Below are positions 8,914 to 17,900 of a stretch of DNA of 64,000 nucleotides, piece after piece. A program made the translations under genes and the position numbers. Positions within the stretch are counted from its first letter, which is position 1, and every line of letters begins with the position of its first letter. Where the stretch lies: contig NZ_JADLQQ010000003.1 of the NCBI RefSeq assembly GCF_015477765.1, forward strand, positions 558,001 through 622,000. Reading direction: 5' to 3'. Under the pieces are notes generated by a model. It had not been told where the DNA came from. It worked only from the letters and a program-made list of their open reading frames with translations, and made no database searches. Origin of the DNA: Nocardia transvalensis. Its GTDB lineage: Bacteria; Actinomycetota; Actinomycetes; Mycobacteriales; Mycobacteriaceae.

Positions 8914-9402
8914 CTAGTGCTCGTGGTCGGTGGGGTTCTTGCCGGGTGGGACCAGCAGGATGGGGCGGTGGCAGTGTTTGAGCACCGCCTCGGCGACGCT
9001 GGAGTGCAGCAGGGCGCGGATGCCGGTGGCGCCGCGGGTACCGGCCACGATGATGTCGACGTCCAGCTCGTCGGCGGCGTCGACAATGGCGTTCCAGATG
9101 GTGGAGGTGCATTCGGCGGTGCGGGCCTCGGCGTTCAGCCCGGCGAGTTTGGCCAGCCGCACGCCCTCGGCATTGATGTGCTTGGCATCGACGTAGGCGA
9201 TGTCCTCGATCTCCTCGTCGGGCATCCACTCGGGCTGCATCACCCCGGACAATCCCGACAACCGCGCGGCCTGGCGCACCATCGGCTCCCACGCGGTCAA
9301 CACCACCGCCCTGGTCGCCGACAGGAACCGGCCCGCGTATTCCACGGCCCGCTTCGCGTTCTCGGACCCGTCGTAGGCAATGAGCATCAGGTCGCACGGC
9401 AT
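8914..9402 (-). CDS. Universal stress protein (UspA family), single domain
   Basis: A 162-residue Usp domain starting MPCDLMLIAYDGSENAKRAV. The nucleotide-binding motif GTRGATGIRALLHSS is close to the family's G-2x-G-9x-G(S/T) pattern, and the final strand RPILLVPP is complete. Usp proteins with this motif bind ATP and respond to hypoxia, starvation or other stress, but the specific role is not predictable. The ATG at 9402 has a strong ribosome binding site, GGGAGG, seven bases upstream, so I reject the much longer open frame that runs back to 9798. A dispersed hairpin element follows the stop immediately. The next gene upstream is divergent, more than 300 bases away. Confidence 0.9.
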   Translation of the reverse strand: MPCDLMLIAYDGSENAKRAVEYAGRFLSATRAVVLTAWEPMVRQAARLSGLSGVMQPEWMPDEEIEDIAYVDAKHINAEGVRLAKLAGLNAEARTAECTSTIWNAIVDAADELDVDIIVAGTRGATGIRALLHSSVAEAVLKHCHRPILLVPPGKNPTDHEH

Positions 9403-9720
9403 GACGAACCTCCCAGGGTTCCGGTGCTCGGCTACGCCCTGAGGGTACCCGGCAGATACGCCCGAAACGGGTATCTCGTGCCCGTCGACCCGGATGGTTC
9501 GAAATGCAAAGTGGACGTTTGTCTGAATATCGACGGAATGTCGTCCGTGCTCGAGGTGGGCGGCCGGTACGCCCCTACCGGCACGGGCTCGTCCTTCATA
9601 ATTCGCTAACGATTCACCGAAAGCGGTGTCCTGGCTTCTGTTTCGGGTCTTGACTGATATGACCACCCACCGGCGCCGGAATCGATGCCGGTACGGAAAA
9701 AGAGCCGAGCGAGGTTTATC
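9403..9720. promoter_or_regulatory. Divergent intergenic region
   Basis: These 318 bases separate the stress protein gene from the small unknown gene at 9721. A TTGACT box near 9650 could be a -35 element for the plus-strand gene. I see no convincing operator palindrome and no small gene. Confidence 0.4.
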
Positions 9721-10194
9721 GTGCGGTTGGAAGAGCTTGCTACACCGCAGGATTGGGCGGCGGCCTATCGATGCCTGTTCGGGCTGCCCCGGGTTCATGT
9801 CACCGCCCCGGGATTCGTGGTGCTACCACTGGTGGATTCGATTGCGGCGGTCAATACCCCGGAGCCGCTGGGTGCTTTGATCCTCGGCCAGTTGACCGTG
9901 CGCGGGACCCCCGGGCCGGTGCTGGTGCGAGATCGGCCGCCGCGCCGCACCTTTCTGGCGGTCTTCGACGGATATCCGTCGCTGGACTGCGCCGTCGCGC
10001 TGCAGCGGCACGGCGTGGACATCGGCCCGCATCGCAGCAATGTCATCCTGCCCACCGGCTTCGGCCGGCACACCCACGAGGGACGCTGGTGGGCGCGGGC
10101 GCCGCAGCGCGACGAATCGCTGCCGCTGCTGTCGGAGATCGTCGACGCGGTGCTGACCACCCTGCACGCGCCCGGTCCGACCGCGGCCCGATGA
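9721..10194 (+). CDS. Conserved protein of unknown function, paralogue of the gene at 48543
   Basis: A 157-residue soluble protein. I do not recognise a named family, but it is clearly homologous to the protein at 48543. Both begin with an LxxLxTxxDW motif, carry a FVxLP strand, and share the core LPTGFGRHTHEGRWW (LPTGLGRWTREGCHW in the other copy). The alignment of the two N-termini supports the GTG at 9721, which is preceded by GCGAGG, over an ATG 12 codons upstream. The stop is four bases before the GTG of the ADP-ribosylglycohydrolase gene, so the two are probably cotranscribed. No signal peptide or membrane helix is visible. Confidence 0.65.
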   Translation: MRLEELATPQDWAAAYRCLFGLPRVHVTAPGFVVLPLVDSIAAVNTPEPLGALILGQLTVRGTPGPVLVRDRPPRRTFLAVFDGYPSLDCAVALQRHGVDIGPHRSNVILPTGFGRHTHEGRWWARAPQRDESLPLLSEIVDAVLTTLHAPGPTAAR

Positions 10195-10198
10195 GCCG

Positions 10199-11644
10199 GT
10201 GCGACGCAGTGGCGGATTCCGCGCCCCCCGCACGGGGTATCCACCGATCGAACCCATCCCGCCTCACCTTGTGAAGGTCATGGAATCCATCGATTCGGCC
10301 TACTTCGGCCATCCCGAGGGTGACCCGCGTGCGCTGCTGTATTTCGAATGGTTGCAGCGGCGGGAATCCGGTTATCTGGTCGACGATTTCGCGGAGGAGG
10401 TGCGCGATCTCGCCCACACCGAGATCCCGTGCGCCGGTGCCTGCTGGCGCCTGCTCGACCGCGTCGAGGACGCGCCCCGGGACCCGCACTGGCCGTATGT
10501 CGAGGACGAGGACGCGGCTGCCGACTCTCCGATATCGGCCGCGATCGGCGATCCGGCCTCGCTCACCCATCTCTACGACCGAATTCTCGGGGGCTGGCTC
10601 GGCCGCTGCGTGGGCTGCACGCTCGGCAAGCCGCTGGAGAACGGTGTCCGGTGGACTCCCCAGCGCATCCGCGCCTATCTGGAGCGCGCCGAGGCCTATC
10701 CGCTGACCGACTACGTGCCCGTGCTCACCCCCATGCCGGAGGGTTTCGAACTGCAGGGCAATTGGCCCGAGTCCACGCGCGGGCGCATCGACGGCTGCCC
10801 CCGCGACGACGACCTGGATTACACCGTGCTGGGACTGGATCTGCTGGAACGGCAGGGGTGGGATTTCACCGCCGCCGACGTGGCCGCACAGTGGCTGGAA
10901 CTGCTGCCGTTCCTGCAGACCTACACCGCCGAACGCGTCGCCTACCGCAACCTCATCGACGGTTACGAACCACCCGACACCGCCCGCTTCCGCAACCCCT
11001 ACCGGGAGTGGATCGGCGCCCTGATCCGCGCCGACATCTATGGCTACGCCTGTCCGGGCGATCCGGCCCGCGCGGCCGAACTGGCCGCCCGCGACGCGAC
11101 CGTCTCCCATACGGGCAACGGCATCTGGGCGGCGAAGTGGGCCGCGGCGCTGGTGGCGGCCGCCTTCACCGCCGAGTCCGCCGCTGCGGCGATAAACACT
11201 GCGCGGCAGGTGATTCCGGAGCGATCCCGCCTCGCGGAGGCCCTGGACCACGTGCTCGAGGACCACGACCGCGGGATCGCGTGGGATCGGGCCCTGACCG
11301 CGATACATGCCCGCTACGATCACTACAACTGGGTCCACGCGATCGGCAACGCCTGTGTGATCACCGCGGGATTGCTGTGGGGAGCGGGCGATTTCACGAC
11401 CACGATCGGCCTGACCGTCCAAGGCGGCTGGGACACCGACTCCAACGGTGCCACCGCGGGATCGGTGGCCGGAGTCCTCGTGGGCGCGAACGGAATTCCG
11501 AAACACTGGACAGCGCCCTTCCACGACACCCTGCACACCGCTGTCTCCGGATACGACGGCACCAGCATCTCCGCCCTGGCCCGTCGCACCTTCGACCTCG
11601 CCCGCAGGCACGTCGCCTGCCACTACCCCCGTCCGGCGGGCTGA
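10199..11644 (+). CDS. ADP-ribosylglycohydrolase family protein
   Basis: The protein has up to 481 residues. The first 120 residues are a helical N-terminal extension. The ADP-ribosylglycohydrolase (DraG/ARH) fold begins at ILGGWLGRCVGCTLGKPLEN. The metal-binding acidic cluster is RDDDLDYT, and the C-terminal metal motif is GWDTDSNGATAG, both intact, so it should bind two divalent cations and cleave ADP-ribose from an N- or O-linked acceptor. No partner ADP-ribosyltransferase is nearby, so the substrate is unknown. The GTG at 10199 lies four bases after the preceding stop; GTG 10271 and ATG 10280 are alternative starts with no better ribosome site. Confidence 0.85.
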   Translation: MRRSGGFRAPRTGYPPIEPIPPHLVKVMESIDSAYFGHPEGDPRALLYFEWLQRRESGYLVDDFAEEVRDLAHTEIPCAGACWRLLDRVEDAPRDPHWPYVEDEDAAADSPISAAIGDPASLTHLYDRILGGWLGRCVGCTLGKPLENGVRWTPQRIRAYLERAEAYPLTDYVPVLTPMPEGFELQGNWPESTRGRIDGCPRDDDLDYTVLGLDLLERQGWDFTAADVAAQWLELLPFLQTYTAERVAYRNLIDGYEPPDTARFRNPYREWIGALIRADIYGYACPGDPARAAELAARDATVSHTGNGIWAAKWAAALVAAAFTAESAAAAINTARQVIPERSRLAEALDHVLEDHDRGIAWDRALTAIHARYDHYNWVHAIGNACVITAGLLWGAGDFTTTIGLTVQGGWDTDSNGATAGSVAGVLVGANGIPKHWTAPFHDTLHTAVSGYDGTSISALARRTFDLARRHVACHYPRPAG

Positions 11645-11660
11645 CCGAGTCGAAATGCGA

Positions 11661-11698
11661 AGGGCGGCGTGCCGATTCGACGATCGGCACGCCGCCCT
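11661..11698. terminator. Strong bidirectional terminator hairpin
   Basis: A perfect 16-bp stem (11661-11676 with 11683-11698) with a six-base loop lies between the convergent ADP-ribosylglycohydrolase and thiolase genes. Confidence 0.8.
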
Positions 11699-11705
11699 GG
11701 CCCGA

Positions 11706-11732
11706 TTCCGGCCAAGAGCATGCCGGAACGAC
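11706..11732 (+). repeat. Dispersed post-stop hairpin element, copy 2
   Basis: TTCCGGC, loop CAAGAGCAT, GCCGGAA, then CGAC. Unlike the other copies it lies about 60 bases after the plus-strand stop, behind a separate terminator and just before the 3' end of the thiolase gene. Confidence 0.65.
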
Positions 11733-11741
11733 GGGTGTTGG

Positions 11742-13088
11742 TCAGCGCTCCAGGATCGCCACCACGCCCTGACCGCCCGCGGCGCAGATGGAGATCAGCG
11801 TGCGGCCGGAGCCCTTCTCCGCCAACTGCTTCGCGGCCTGCGCGATGATGCGCGCGCCGGTCGCGGCGAAGGGGTGGCCCGCCGCCAGCGAGGAGCCGTT
11901 GACATTGAGCTTGCTGCGGTCGATCGAACCGAGCGCGCCGTCCAGGCCGAGGCGCTCCTTGCAGTACTGATCCGACTCCCACGCCTGCAGCGTCGCCAGC
12001 ACGACCGACGCGAACGCCTCGTGGATCTCGTAGAAGTCGAAGTCCTGCAGGGTCAGGCCGTTGCGGGCCAGCAGCCGCGGCACGGCGTAGGTCGGGGCCA
12101 TCAGCAGCCCGTCCGGACCCCACACGTAATCGACCGCCGCGACCTCGCTGTCGACCAGGTAGGCCAGCGGTTTGAGGTTGTGCGCGGCCGCCCACTCCTC
12201 GCTCGACAGCAGGGCCGCCGAGGCGCCGTCGGTGAGCGGGGTGGAGTTGCCCGCGGTCATGGTGGCATCGCCCAGTTTGGTGCCGAACACCGGCTTCAGC
12301 GTGGCCAGCTTCTCCAGCGAGGAGTTCGGCCGCAGATTGTCGTCGCGGGTCAGGCCCAGGAACGGGGTGATCAGATCGTCGAAGAAGCCCCGGTCGTAGG
12401 CGGCGGCCATATTCTTGTGCGACAGATAGGCCAACTCGTCCTGCGCCTCGCGGGCGATGCCGAACTCCTTGGCGGTGATGGCGGCATGCTCACCCATCGA
12501 CAGGCCGGTGCGCGGCTCGGCGTTGCGCGGGATCTCGATGCCGATCATGCTCGGGCGCAGCCGCCCGACCAGCTTCACGTAGTCGGAGTTCTTCTTGGCG
12601 CGGTTGGCATCCAGCATCCACTCGCGGGCGGCCTCGCTCACCCCGATGGGCGCGTCCGAGGTGGTGTCGGTGCCGCCGCCGACGCCGGCCTCGATGCGGC
12701 CCAGGGCGATCGCGTCGCCCACGGTGACGATCGATTGCAGGCCGGTGCCACAGGCCAGCTGCAGATCGTGGGCGGGGGTGTAGGGCGACAGCTCACTCCC
12801 CAGCACGCTCTCCCGGATCATGCCGTGCTCGCCGACGCGCTTGAGCACCGCGCCGCCGACGACCATGCCCAGCCGCTCGCCCTGCAGCCCGAACCGGCTG
12901 ACCAGTCCGTTGAGTGCGGCGGTGAACATGTCCTGATTGGAAGCGTGGGCGTAGCGGCCGTCCGAGCGGGCGAACGGAATCCGATTGCCGCCCAGAATCG
13001 CGACGGGGCGGGTCTGCTTGGTGTGCTTGGCCGCGTTGGAAGTCCCGGCCTTCGCCGAACGGGCTTTGGTTGTCACTCGAGTCTCCAC
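11742..13088 (-). CDS. fadA2: Acetyl-CoA C-acyltransferase (thiolase) FadA2
   Basis: This 448-residue thiolase catalyses the final thiolytic cleavage of 3-ketoacyl-CoA, or the reverse condensation. The nucleophilic Cys lies in LACGTGLQS, the His in NGSSLAAGHPFAATG, and the second catalytic Cys in ICAAGGQGVVAI, all present. The first 25 residues are a polar, basic extension. It lies divergent from fabG4, as in the Rv0242c-Rv0243 region of M. tuberculosis, which supports the name. The intergenic region carries a strong 20-base palindrome that could control both directions. The ATG at 13088 is taken as start; a GTG four codons later would also serve. Confidence 0.9.
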   Translation of the reverse strand: METRVTTKARSAKAGTSNAAKHTKQTRPVAILGGNRIPFARSDGRYAHASNQDMFTAALNGLVSRFGLQGERLGMVVGGAVLKRVGEHGMIRESVLGSELSPYTPAHDLQLACGTGLQSIVTVGDAIALGRIEAGVGGGTDTTSDAPIGVSEAAREWMLDANRAKKNSDYVKLVGRLRPSMIGIEIPRNAEPRTGLSMGEHAAITAKEFGIAREAQDELAYLSHKNMAAAYDRGFFDDLITPFLGLTRDDNLRPNSSLEKLATLKPVFGTKLGDATMTAGNSTPLTDGASAALLSSEEWAAAHNLKPLAYLVDSEVAAVDYVWGPDGLLMAPTYAVPRLLARNGLTLQDFDFYEIHEAFASVVLATLQAWESDQYCKERLGLDGALGSIDRSKLNVNGSSLAAGHPFAATGARIIAQAAKQLAEKGSGRTLISICAAGGQGVVAILER

Positions 13089-13162
13089 TGTCTCGTCGGA
13101 AAATGTTCGGCGCTCGGAGCGAGTTCGGCACTCCGATGCCCCTTCGCTGTCGGTTTACATTA

Positions 13163-13182
13163 AACTTACTCTGGAGTAAGTT
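13163..13182. promoter_or_regulatory. TTACY-N4-RGTAA operator between fadA2 and fabG4
   Basis: AACTTACTC-TG-GAGTAAGTT is a perfect 9+9 palindrome in the divergent promoter. A near-identical site stands before the tetR gene at 16205, and related sites stand before fadE5 and etfD. I infer binding by the TetR protein encoded at 15606-16205. Confidence 0.75.
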
Positions 13183-13277
13183 CATTGTCGACACCGTACC
13201 CCGCAGATGTGCTCCACCGAACCCTCGGGGACCGGAGACGACCACATACGACACGACATAAGGAAAAGGTAGGAACA

Positions 13278-14639
13278 GTGGCAGCCAGCAAGAGCAAGGG
13301 CGCTCCCAACCTCTACGGATCGTTCGTGAACTCGGCCCCCGGTCACTTCCTGGCGAACAAGCTGGGGCTGCCGCAGCCGGAGAAGCTGCGCCGCTATGTC
13401 CCCGGCGAGCCGGCGCTGCCCGGCCCGGTGCTGCTGGGGGGCAAGGGCCGCGCCGCCGACGCCGTGCGAAACCAGTTGTCGGACTACACCTTCGTCGACT
13501 CCATCACCCCCGGTGTGAAGTTCGGCGCCCTGGTGTTCGACGCCACCGGCATCGGCACCATCGAGGAGCTGGAGCAGCTGTTCCAGTTCTTCCAGCCGGC
13601 CATGCGCAGCATCGCCCCGTCCGGCCGCGTGCTCGTCATCGGCACCACGCCGGAGCTGGCCTCCAGCGTCGAGGAGCAGATCGCGCAGCGCGCCCTCGAG
13701 GGCTTCACCCGCAGCGTCGGCAAGGAACTGCTGCGCGGTGCGACCTCGAACCTGGTGTACCTGCACCCGGAGGCGTCCACGAGCGCCACCGGGCTGGAGT
13801 CCACCCTGCGATTCATCCTCTCGGGCAAGTCCGCATTCGTCGACGGCCAGGTCTTCCGGGTCGGCAAGGACGACAACGCCGCCGCCGACATCAACTGGGA
13901 CAAGCCGCTGGACGGCAAGGTCGCCGTGGTCACCGGTGCCGCGCGCGGTATTGGCGCCACCATCGCCGAGGTGTTCGCCCGCGACGGCGCGAAGGTGATC
14001 GTCGCCGATATCCCGGCCGCCGGTGAGGCATTGGCCGAGACCGCCAACAAGGTCGGCGGCGTGTCGATCGCGGTCGACGTCACCGCGCCCGACGCCGCCG
14101 ACAAGCTCGCCGAGTTCGCCACCGAGCGCTTCGGCGGCATCGACATCATCGTGCACAACGCCGGCATCACCCGCGACAAGCTGCTCGCCAACATGGACGA
14201 CGCGCGCTGGAATTCGGTGCTGAACGTGAATCTGGCCGCGCCGCACCGGATCACCGAGGGCCTGGTCGCCAAGGGTGCGCTCAAGAAGGGTGGCCGGGTC
14301 ATCGACGTGTCCTCGATCGCCGGTATCGCCGGTAACCGCGGCCAGACCAACTACGGCGCCTCCAAGGCCGGTGTGATCGGCATGGTCAATGCCGAGGCCC
14401 CGAAGCTGGCCGAGAAGGGCATCACCATCAACGCCGTGGCCCCGGGCTTCATCGAGACCGCCATGACCGCGGCCATCCCGCTGGGCACCCGGGAGGCGGG
14501 CCGCCTGCTCAGCTCGCTGTACCAGGGCGGTCAGACCGTCGACGTCGCCGAGACCATCGCCTACTTCGCCAGCCCGGCCTCGAATGCGGTGAACGGCAAC
14601 ATCGTTCGCGTGTGCGGCCAGGCCATGATCGGAGCATGA
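13278..14639 (+). CDS. fabG4: 3-oxoacyl-ACP/CoA reductase FabG4 (two-domain, NADH type)
   Basis: A 453-residue, high-molecular-weight FabG. The first 200 residues form the flavodoxin-like N-terminal domain typical of FabG4. The C-terminal part is a short-chain dehydrogenase with the cofactor motif TGAARGIGA at about residue 218, NAG at about 294, and catalytic Ser, Tyr and Lys in [21 protein letters not shown]. It reduces 3-ketoacyl thioesters reversibly. The length matches M. tuberculosis FabG4 (454 residues). I chose the GTG at 13278, which has GGTAGGA just upstream; earlier starts would run into the operator. The stop overlaps the ATG of htdX, so the pair forms a coupled operon. Confidence 0.92.
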   Translation: MAASKSKGAPNLYGSFVNSAPGHFLANKLGLPQPEKLRRYVPGEPALPGPVLLGGKGRAADAVRNQLSDYTFVDSITPGVKFGALVFDATGIGTIEELEQLFQFFQPAMRSIAPSGRVLVIGTTPELASSVEEQIAQRALEGFTRSVGKELLRGATSNLVYLHPEASTSATGLESTLRFILSGKSAFVDGQVFRVGKDDNAAADINWDKPLDGKVAVVTGAARGIGATIAEVFARDGAKVIVADIPAAGEALAETANKVGGVSIAVDVTAPDAADKLAEFATERFGGIDIIVHNAGITRDKLLANMDDARWNSVLNVNLAAPHRITEGLVAKGALKKGGRVIDVSSIAGIAGNRGQTNYGASKAGVIGMVNAEAPKLAEKGITINAVAPGFIETAMTAAIPLGTREAGRLLSSLYQGGQTVDVAETIAYFASPASNAVNGNIVRVCGQAMIGA

Positions 14640-15505
14640 TGACCCAGACCATCACGCTGAGCGAGCCGCCCAAGACGGGCAACCTGTACCTGAAGGCGGC
14701 GCTGGGGGCGGTTCCGCTGCCACTGGTTTCGGGGCGCAAGTCCGAAATCCCGGACCGGGCCGTCGAAGTGAGTGGCCTGCAGGTCGATATCGACAATCTG
14801 GCCGCCTACTGCCACGCCACCGGACTGCGCTTCGGCGATTCGCTGCCGCTGACCTACCCGTTCGTGCTCACGTTCCCGATGGTGATGCAGCTGGTGGTCG
14901 CCCGCGATTTCCCGTTCGTCGCCGTCGGGGCGGTGCACGCGGAGAACGTGATCGAGCGCAGCCGCGACATCTCGGTGAGCGAGCCGCTGGACATCCGCGC
15001 GCATGTGGAGAATCTGCGCGAGCATCCCAAGGGCCTGCTGGTCGATGCGATCAGCGAGGTCAGCGTCGGCCGCGAGCTGGTGTGGCGGCAGGTCACGACC
15101 TTCCTGCATCAGCAGAAGACGTCGCTGTCGGGCGGCCCGAAGCCGGAGCCCAAGCCGGAGGAGGTGCCCCCGCCGCCACTGCGCACGCTGAAGGTGGATC
15201 AGGCGCAGATCCACCGCTACGCCGCGGCATCGGGTGACCGTAACCCGATCCACATGTCGGCGCTGGGCGCCAAGGCCTTCGGTTTCCCGCGCTCGATCGC
15301 GCACGGGATGTGGTCGGCCGCCGCGATTCTGGGTGTCATCGAGGGCCGGGTGCCCGCGAAGACGACCTACTCGGTGAAGTTCGGCAAACCGATCCTGCTA
15401 CCGTCGACGGTCAATGTGTACGCCGATCAGGTCTCCGGTGGCTGGGATCTGGCGCTGCGGCACCCGAAGAAGGGCTACCCGCACCTGACGGCCACATTGC
15501 GCTGA
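14636..15505 (+). CDS. htdX: 3-hydroxyacyl-thioester dehydratase HtdX (MaoC-like)
   Basis: The 289-residue double hotdog protein carries the MaoC hydratase signature [16 protein letters not shown] followed by [10 protein letters not shown] in its second hotdog, with the Asp and His that activate water. The first hotdog (residues about 30-160) lacks the signature, as in other fungal-type and mycobacterial HtdX/HtdY proteins. It interconverts 3-hydroxyacyl and trans-2-enoyl thioesters, so with FabG4 and FadA2 it makes a complete set for the late steps of beta-oxidation or chain elongation. The start ATG at 14636 overlaps the fabG4 stop; a second ATG follows at once. Confidence 0.9.
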   Translation: MMTQTITLSEPPKTGNLYLKAALGAVPLPLVSGRKSEIPDRAVEVSGLQVDIDNLAAYCHATGLRFGDSLPLTYPFVLTFPMVMQLVVARDFPFVAVGAVHAENVIERSRDISVSEPLDIRAHVENLREHPKGLLVDAISEVSVGRELVWRQVTTFLHQQKTSLSGGPKPEPKPEEVPPPPLRTLKVDQAQIHRYAAASGDRNPIHMSALGAKAFGFPRSIAHGMWSAAAILGVIEGRVPAKTTYSVKFGKPILLPSTVNVYADQVSGGWDLALRHPKKGYPHLTATLR

Positions 15506-15530
15506 GCTTCGGCCACCGGCCGAAACGGGC

Positions 15531-15600
15531 ACAGCCGCACGTCTTTTCGTGCGGATCGGATCGCATGGGGGATCCGATCCGCGAAAAGATGTGCGGCTGT
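15531..15600. terminator. Very long bidirectional terminator
   Basis: Bases 15531-15562 pair with 15571-15600 in a stem of about 30 bp with one mismatch and a two-base bulge. It includes CTTTTCG and CGAAAAG, so each strand has T-rich stretches. It separates the convergent htdX and tetR genes. Confidence 0.8.
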
Positions 15601-15605
15601 TCTGT

Positions 15606-16205
15606 TTACTCGGCCTTCTTCTTGCCCGCCAGACCGCGCCAGGCCAAATTGTCCAGCAGGTCCACCGCCTCGGCCACATCCACCTCGCCGCTGGCGATGC
15701 GGTCGGCGATGGCCTCACCGGCGCCGATCACCGCGACCGCCACGATGTCGAAATTCGTTCCGGGCTCGGCATATTTGGCGCTGGATTCGAGCAGTTTCGC
15801 GGTCAGCTCGATCACCCGCTCGCGGCTGTTGGCGATCTCGGAGGCGAACGGCTGCTGGCCCAGCGCCTGCCGGTAGAGGACCTGCCAGGACAGCCGGTTG
15901 TTGTCGACGTAGGACAGGAATGCCTCGAGGCCGGCGCGCAGCTGCTCGTGCGGGGTCAGCTTGGGGTTGCCCGCCACCGCGACCGCTTCGATGAAGCGCA
16001 GGCTCTCGCGGGCGATACAGGCCCGGAACAGCTCGTCCTTGGACCCGTAGTACAGGTAGAGCATCGGCTTGGAGATCTTGGCCTCGGCGGCGATGGCATC
16101 CATCGAGGTGTCGTGATAGCCCTTGCGCGAGAACACCTCGACGGCGGCGTCCAGCATCTGCTGCTCACGAACCGCCCGGGGAAGCCGCTTCGTTCCGCCT
16201 GCCAT
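15606..16205 (-). CDS. TetR-family regulator, probable controller of the beta-oxidation genes
   Basis: A 199-residue TetR protein. The N-terminal helix-turn-helix lies at about residues 25-60 (VFSRKGYHDTSMDAIAAEA, then ISKPMLYLYYGSKDELF), and a helical ligand-binding domain fills the rest, ending in a Lys-rich tail. Position and length correspond to M. tuberculosis Rv0238, next to lpqI and near htdX-fabG4-fadA2. A 20-base palindrome before its own start is almost identical to the one between fadA2 and fabG4, which points to autoregulation and control of that pair. An acyl-CoA is the likely ligand by analogy with other fatty-acid TetR regulators; this is inference. Confidence 0.88.
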   Translation of the reverse strand: MAGGTKRLPRAVREQQMLDAAVEVFSRKGYHDTSMDAIAAEAKISKPMLYLYYGSKDELFRACIARESLRFIEAVAVAGNPKLTPHEQLRAGLEAFLSYVDNNRLSWQVLYRQALGQQPFASEIANSRERVIELTAKLLESSAKYAEPGTNFDIVAVAVIGAGEAIADRIASGEVDVAEAVDLLDNLAWRGLAGKKKAE

Positions 16206-16234
16206 CTACTCTCCTAGACCACGTCGAAATCCCT

Positions 16235-16254
16235 ATCTTACTCCAAGGTAAGTT
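16235..16254. promoter_or_regulatory. TTACY-N4-RGTAA operator before tetR
   Basis: ATCTTACTC-CA-AGGTAAGTT lies 30 bases before the tetR ATG. It differs from the fabG4/fadA2 site at only a few positions. Confidence 0.7.
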
Positions 16255-16288
16255 CTGTGGTGTGTCATTGCCCGCGATTCGCCCGCGA

Positions 16289-17461
16289 TCAGCAGGGCAG
16301 CATAACTCCCTTGAACCGGGCCATTCGCAGCACCGAGTCGTCGACCTGCTTCATCGTCAGCCGCCCATCACGAACCTCCTGCTCCAGCCGGTTCAGTACC
16401 TGCGAGACTTCATCGGTGCTGATCCACAGCGCGTTGTCGGCCCCGGCCTCGAGCGCCGCGGCCACCGCATCCGCGATCCCCATCCGGTCGGTGATGGCGG
16501 CCATACCGCTGAGATCGTCGGTGAAAATCGGCCCGTCGAACGGTGCCGCCCCATATCCCCCGCCTTGCCGCAGTAGTGCCATGGCCTGCGGGCTGATGCT
16601 CGCCGGGGTGTTCGGGGTGGTCAGGCCGGGCACGTCGAGATGGCCGACCATCACCCCGGCCCCCGAGCCGACCAGATTCCGGAATGGCACCAGGTCCACC
16701 GCCTGCAGCCGATCCAGCGGCGGGGTGCGGACCTCTCCGGTGTGTGAATCGCCCGAGCCGGAGCCGTGGCCGGGGAAGTGTTTGATCACTGCGCCGAGTC
16801 CCCCGTCGTGCATCGCACGGATGTAGGCGCCCGCGTAACGTGTCACCACCTCGGGATCGTCGGAGAACGAGCGGTCGCCGATGACGCTGTCGTCGGGCTG
16901 GCTGCTGACGTCGACGTCGGGGGCGAAGTCCACGGTGATGCCGAGGTCCTTCATCGCCCGCGCCCGGGCCACGCTCTGCCTGTAGAACTCGTCGTCGGAC
17001 ATCGTCTGCGCGGTCACCCGGGCCGAGGGCGCATCCCCGATCAGATTGCGCAGCCGCGAGACCCGGCCGCCCTCCTCGTCGATGCTCACCAGCAGCGGGG
17101 TCCGGGTGGCCGCCTTGACCCGGTCGATCTGCTTGTCCGCCAGCAGCGTCTGATCGGTCCAGCTGCCCACGAAGATGCCGCCGACCTGTTCGGTGCGCAC
17201 CACGTTCTCGGCGTCGGCCGCGCCGGTGACGCCCACCGTCAGCAGCTGAGCCAGCTTCTGGCGGGTGGTGAACTGGGCGAGATAGCCTGCGGCGCAGTCG
17301 GGTCGGCCCGTGGCGGCGGCCGCGCCGGTCGTGGGAGCCGGACTCGTGTGCGAGGCCGCCCCCGGTGTGCTGGTGGTCGAGGGCGACGGCGTGGTGCCGC
17401 CCGAACAGCCGGACAGCACGACCGCGGTCATGGCGAGCAGAATCCCCGGAACGATGCGCAT
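16289..17461 (-). CDS. lpqI: LpqI-like lipoprotein, family 3 beta-N-acetylhexosaminidase
   Basis: This 390-residue exported lipoprotein has a signal peptide ending in the lipobox LSGC (Cys at about residue 19) and a Ser/Thr/Pro linker, then a glycoside hydrolase family 3 domain. NagZ hallmarks are visible: SIDEEGGRVSRL, KHFPGHG with the catalytic His motif, and the nucleophile Asp in FTDDLSGM. It removes GlcNAc from muropeptides during peptidoglycan recycling. The length is almost that of M. tuberculosis LpqI (Rv0237). The ATG at 17461 gives a clean signal peptide, and the open frame before it is spurious. It lies upstream of tetR on the same strand. Confidence 0.9.
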   Translation of the reverse strand: MRIVPGILLAMTAVVLSGCSGGTTPSPSTTSTPGAASHTSPAPTTGAAAATGRPDCAAGYLAQFTTRQKLAQLLTVGVTGAADAENVVRTEQVGGIFVGSWTDQTLLADKQIDRVKAATRTPLLVSIDEEGGRVSRLRNLIGDAPSARVTAQTMSDDEFYRQSVARARAMKDLGITVDFAPDVDVSSQPDDSVIGDRSFSDDPEVVTRYAGAYIRAMHDGGLGAVIKHFPGHGSGSGDSHTGEVRTPPLDRLQAVDLVPFRNLVGSGAGVMVGHLDVPGLTTPNTPASISPQAMALLRQGGGYGAAPFDGPIFTDDLSGMAAITDRMGIADAVAAALEAGADNALWISTDEVSQVLNRLEQEVRDGRLTMKQVDDSVLRMARFKGVMLPC

Positions 17462-17900
17462 GGCAATCGACCGTACAGCGTGTGGCCCCGGCCGTTTCCC
17501 CCTTGTAGGCGATCGGTAGGCCCTGCTCCGCACGGTGTCGGCAGCACATCGGCCGCGCGCTATTTCTCGTTACCGTTTTGTGATATCTGTCATGTCAATT
17601 ACCTGGCTGGTGCCCGGTGTTCGAGTTAGCCGAATCCGCAAATACCGCTACCACCAGGCAATTTGGGCGATAAATACGATTCGCCCGATGTGCAAAGTCA
17701 TCCCATGACTGATTTGAACTGCAGGTAACAGTCGTTGGTAACGTGCCGGTAACCGATAGGTCGGATGGATAGCGCCGGATGTTCCTGTGACGGGCCTGCG
17801 TAAGGGATCGTCGGCGATCACCTATGCTGCGAAAGGCTATTCGATAGCTAATTAGCTCGGCCTTGCTCGTTCGATCAGGAATCGCATAGCGGAAGGCTGG
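17462..17900. promoter_or_regulatory. Divergent intergenic region with three GGTAAC direct repeats
   Basis: This AT-richer 439-base region separates lpqI from the exported-protein operon. GGTAAC occurs at 17724, 17737 and 17748 in the same orientation, with spacings of 13 and 11 bases. That is about one helical turn, a pattern used by OmpR-type response regulators. I see no gene here. Confidence 0.45.

Noticed and set aside
8914..9798. A 294-residue form of the universal stress protein
   Set aside because: The extra N-terminal part lacks similarity, and a strong ribosome site marks the ATG at 9402.
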